DNA from: Lachnospiraceae bacterium
GTDB taxonomy: Bacteria > Bacillota > Clostridia > Lachnospirales > Lachnospiraceae
Length of the DNA: 16,441 nucleotides
Reading direction: 5' to 3'
Assembly: GCA_019423745.1 (NCBI GenBank)
Contig: JAHZAV010000044.1
Span: forward strand, 1 to 16,441
The position numbers and the translations under genes are program-made. The notes below the pieces were generated by a model. That model did not search any database. It worked only from the letters and a program-made list of their open reading frames with translations, and was not told where the DNA came from. This document shows positions 15,479 to 16,441 of the stretch, one piece after another (position 1 is the first letter of the stretch; every line of letters starts with the position of its first letter).

Positions 15479-15838
15479 TTGAAAAAACGAAATTGGACAT
15501 GGGTGATACTTGTCGGTATTGTACTCCTCTTGGCATATTTGCAGTTTGGTCGTGATGTCAGGGTCATTTCCAGTATGCTTATGAGTTCAGATCAGTATTA
15601 TGAACAGAAACTGACGATTGTTGCTAATAAGCTTTTTATTCTGGATAAAGATAAATTTGCAGAAGAAATGATAGAACGTTGCATGGATAATGATTTTCGT
15701 GAAATGAAGTTTTCGTATGACTTGCTGGGTTCTCCGGACAAAATTGAAATTACAGTGTATTTAAACGAAAGAGATAGAAGGTGTGCGCATCAATTTTTTG
15801 TTATTGAGTATGACAACATCTGTAGATTGTGGAAATAA
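15479..15838 (+). CDS. Small membrane-anchored hypothetical protein (119 aa)
   Basis: I do not recognise a family. TTG 15479 is chosen because GGGGAGGGG (15466-15474) sits 4 nt before it; an upstream in-frame ATG at 15401 would overlap the promoter and palindrome. The 119-aa product starts with a basic KKR then one hydrophobic helix (WTWVILVGIVLLLAYLQFG, about residues 6-24). There is no Cys lipobox, so it is a single-pass anchor or uncleaved signal. The remaining ~95 residues would be extracytoplasmic, with a mixed alpha/beta pattern (KFAEEMIERCMDNDFREMKF, DKIEITVYLNERD). It is divergently arranged with the Xre regulator and probably controlled by it. It could be an accessory, exclusion or toxin-like protein, but nothing in the sequence decides this. 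Confidence 0.65.
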   Translation: MKKRNWTWVILVGIVLLLAYLQFGRDVRVISSMLMSSDQYYEQKLTIVANKLFILDKDKFAEEMIERCMDNDFREMKFSYDLLGSPDKIEITVYLNERDRRCAHQFFVIEYDNICRLWK

Positions 15839-15875
15839 AATATCGAATAACTAGATTAACGAAATATGGACAATC

Positions 15876-15904
15876 TTGAACGAATCCCTTTTTTATGATA
15901 TATT
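15876..15904 (+). promoter_or_regulatory. Predicted extended -10 promoter upstream of TetR
   Basis: TTGAAC (15876-15881), a 17-base spacer, then TATATT (15899-15904) preceded by TGA (15896-15898), an extended -10 element. A second, weaker candidate lies downstream: TTGACT (15936-15941), a 17-base spacer and GAAAAT (15959-15964). Either would produce a leader of more than 100 nt before the TetR gene that includes the hairpin at 15991. Confidence 0.5.
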
Positions 15905-15990
15905 ATAAATGTATAATTTTAAGTATAAAGATATCTTGACTATAACAGTAATTAAGTAGAAAATGCGGATAATTAAAGTGTAACCATCCC

Positions 15991-16027
15991 TTTTTGTGTT
16001 GCTTGAGCGGTGACGCAAAAATTTTTT
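15991..16027 (+). terminator. Terminator-like hairpin in the TetR leader (possible attenuator)
   Basis: TTTTTGTGTTGCT (15991-16003) pairs along all 13 positions (several G.U) with GGTGACGCAAAAA (16009-16021) around a 5-base loop, and six T follow at 16022-16027. It lies between the predicted promoters and the TetR start. A transcript from those promoters would either end here as a short RNA or read through into TetR. Confidence 0.6.
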
Positions 16028-16036
16028 CTCACAGAA

Positions 16037-16052
16037 TTTACTACTTAGTCAA
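16037..16052. promoter_or_regulatory. 16-bp imperfect palindrome upstream of TetR, candidate operator
   Basis: TTTACTACTTAGTCAA is of the form TTnACTA-nn-TAGTnAA. The half-site TTGACTA also occurs at 15936-15942, on a candidate -35 box. Location just before a TetR-family gene fits autorepression, but no clear promoter overlaps the full palindrome on the plus strand. Confidence 0.4.
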
Positions 16053-16077
16053 TCAAAATATTTTGGGGGAGGGGTGA

Positions 16078-16441
16078 ATGATATTGCAAGAAAAAGGTAT
16101 CCCGGAAAGACGTACAGAATTTTTGGAAACCTGTTTCGATACCTTTTGCAAGAGTGGACTGGAAAATACCAGCCTACAAAAGTTGGCGGAATCCTGTGGT
16201 GTGACCAACGGGGCGCTGCTGTACTATTTTGGCAGCAAGGATAATCTTGTCATCGAAGCCACCGCCCACTGTATGGCAAAGGTGGAAAATGACTTTATGG
16301 CACAGGCCCCCACCAGTTTTGCGGACATCGAACGATTTTTGCGGGAAATGCCTTATCTCACTGCAAAGCTCCACGGATCAAAATATCGCTTTATGTATCA
16401 GGTGTATGCAAGCCCAAAGTACCGGGAATACGGCAAGGAAT
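16078..16441 (+). CDS. TetR-family transcriptional regulator, partial (3' end outside window)
   Basis: An open frame of 121 codons from ATG 16078 runs off the end of the window without a stop. GGGGGAGGGGTGA (16065-16077) directly precedes the start. Residues about 10-60 form the classic TetR DNA-binding domain: helix FLETCFDTFCKSGLENTSL, then LQKLAESCGVTNGALLYYF, with the GALLYYFGSKDNL signature. After that the ligand-binding part begins. TetR proteins act as dimers that leave their operator when they bind a small molecule, often controlling a neighbouring efflux gene; the partner here would be to the right of the window. Codons in this gene look richer in G/C at third positions than those of the transfer genes, which suggests a cargo gene of separate origin. 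Confidence 0.9.
   Translation, partial: MILQEKGIPERRTEFLETCFDTFCKSGLENTSLQKLAESCGVTNGALLYYFGSKDNLVIEATAHCMAKVENDFMAQAPTSFADIERFLREMPYLTAKLHGSKYRFMYQVYASPKYREYGKE

Noticed and set aside
15963..15983. Six-codon leader peptide (MRIIKV) upstream of the TetR hairpin
   Set aside because: No ribosome site precedes it and it overlaps the weaker -10 candidate, so it is too weak to list as a gene.
1..16441. CRISPR array, tRNA, rRNA, oriT or ICE attachment site
   Set aside because: I saw no regularly spaced repeats and no tRNA/rRNA-like fold. No relaxase or integrase neighbour is present to anchor an oriT or att call.

Overview
The window reads as the back half of the conjugation module of an integrative conjugative element (ICE) of the Tn1549/CTn type that is common in gut Clostridia (Lachnospiraceae-like Bacillota). 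The grounds are the gene order (Maff2, VirB6/TrbL-like, PrgI, VirB4, NlpC/P60, DUF4315, DUF4366, topoisomerase III, DUF5688, RadC/ArdC/YodL polyvalent protein, TTRAP, DUF4316), the AGGAGG-type ribosome binding sites, and the moderate-to-low GC content. No integrase, relaxase or VirD4 lies inside the window. They would be expected on either side, so species and exact element cannot be fixed from this sequence.

Layout. Positions 1-87 are the last part of a group II intron. Domain V, domain VI and the branch-point A can all be folded, and the 3' splice site falls at 87/88, inside a Maff2-family gene whose 3' exon is 88-185. From 205 to 7586 runs the mating-channel block: a VirB6-like polytopic protein, PrgI (VirB3-like), the VirB4 ATPase, a 64-aa protein of unknown function, a large membrane-anchored 3D + NlpC/P60 cell-wall hydrolase (VirB1-like role), DUF4315, and a signal-peptide/TM protein of the DUF4366 family. 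From 7652 to 10820 come topoisomerase III and a DUF5688 protein. After a strong terminator-like hairpin at 10838, a third block (10893-14646) holds a 57-aa protein, an 828-aa JAMM/RadC + ArdC-N + metallopeptidase + YodL polyvalent protein, a TTRAP protein and a DUF4316/YodL-like protein. These genes are tightly packed, several overlap, and all lie on the plus strand.

Past 14647 the style changes to short genes, hairpins and regulators. There is a 94-aa ICE-associated hypothetical protein, a strong terminator, a minus-strand Xre-type regulator, a 26-bp near-perfect palindrome in a divergent regulatory gap, and a small membrane-anchored protein of unknown family. A 239-bp AT-rich gap follows, with a promoter, a terminator-like hairpin and a palindrome. 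The window ends inside a TetR-family regulator that probably opens a cargo region continuing to the right.

How the genes work together: VirB6, PrgI, Maff2 and VirB4 would form and power the membrane channel, and the NlpC/P60 protein would open the wall locally. Topoisomerase III would process the transferred DNA. The ArdC/RadC/YodL and TTRAP/DUF4316 proteins are the kind of genes thought to protect or establish the incoming DNA. Most noteworthy are the exactly resolvable intron/exon junction in Maff2, the four-part polyvalent protein, hairpins placed just upstream of Shine-Dalgarno sites inside the operon, the Xre/palindrome/membrane-protein unit, and the attenuator-like leader before TetR.
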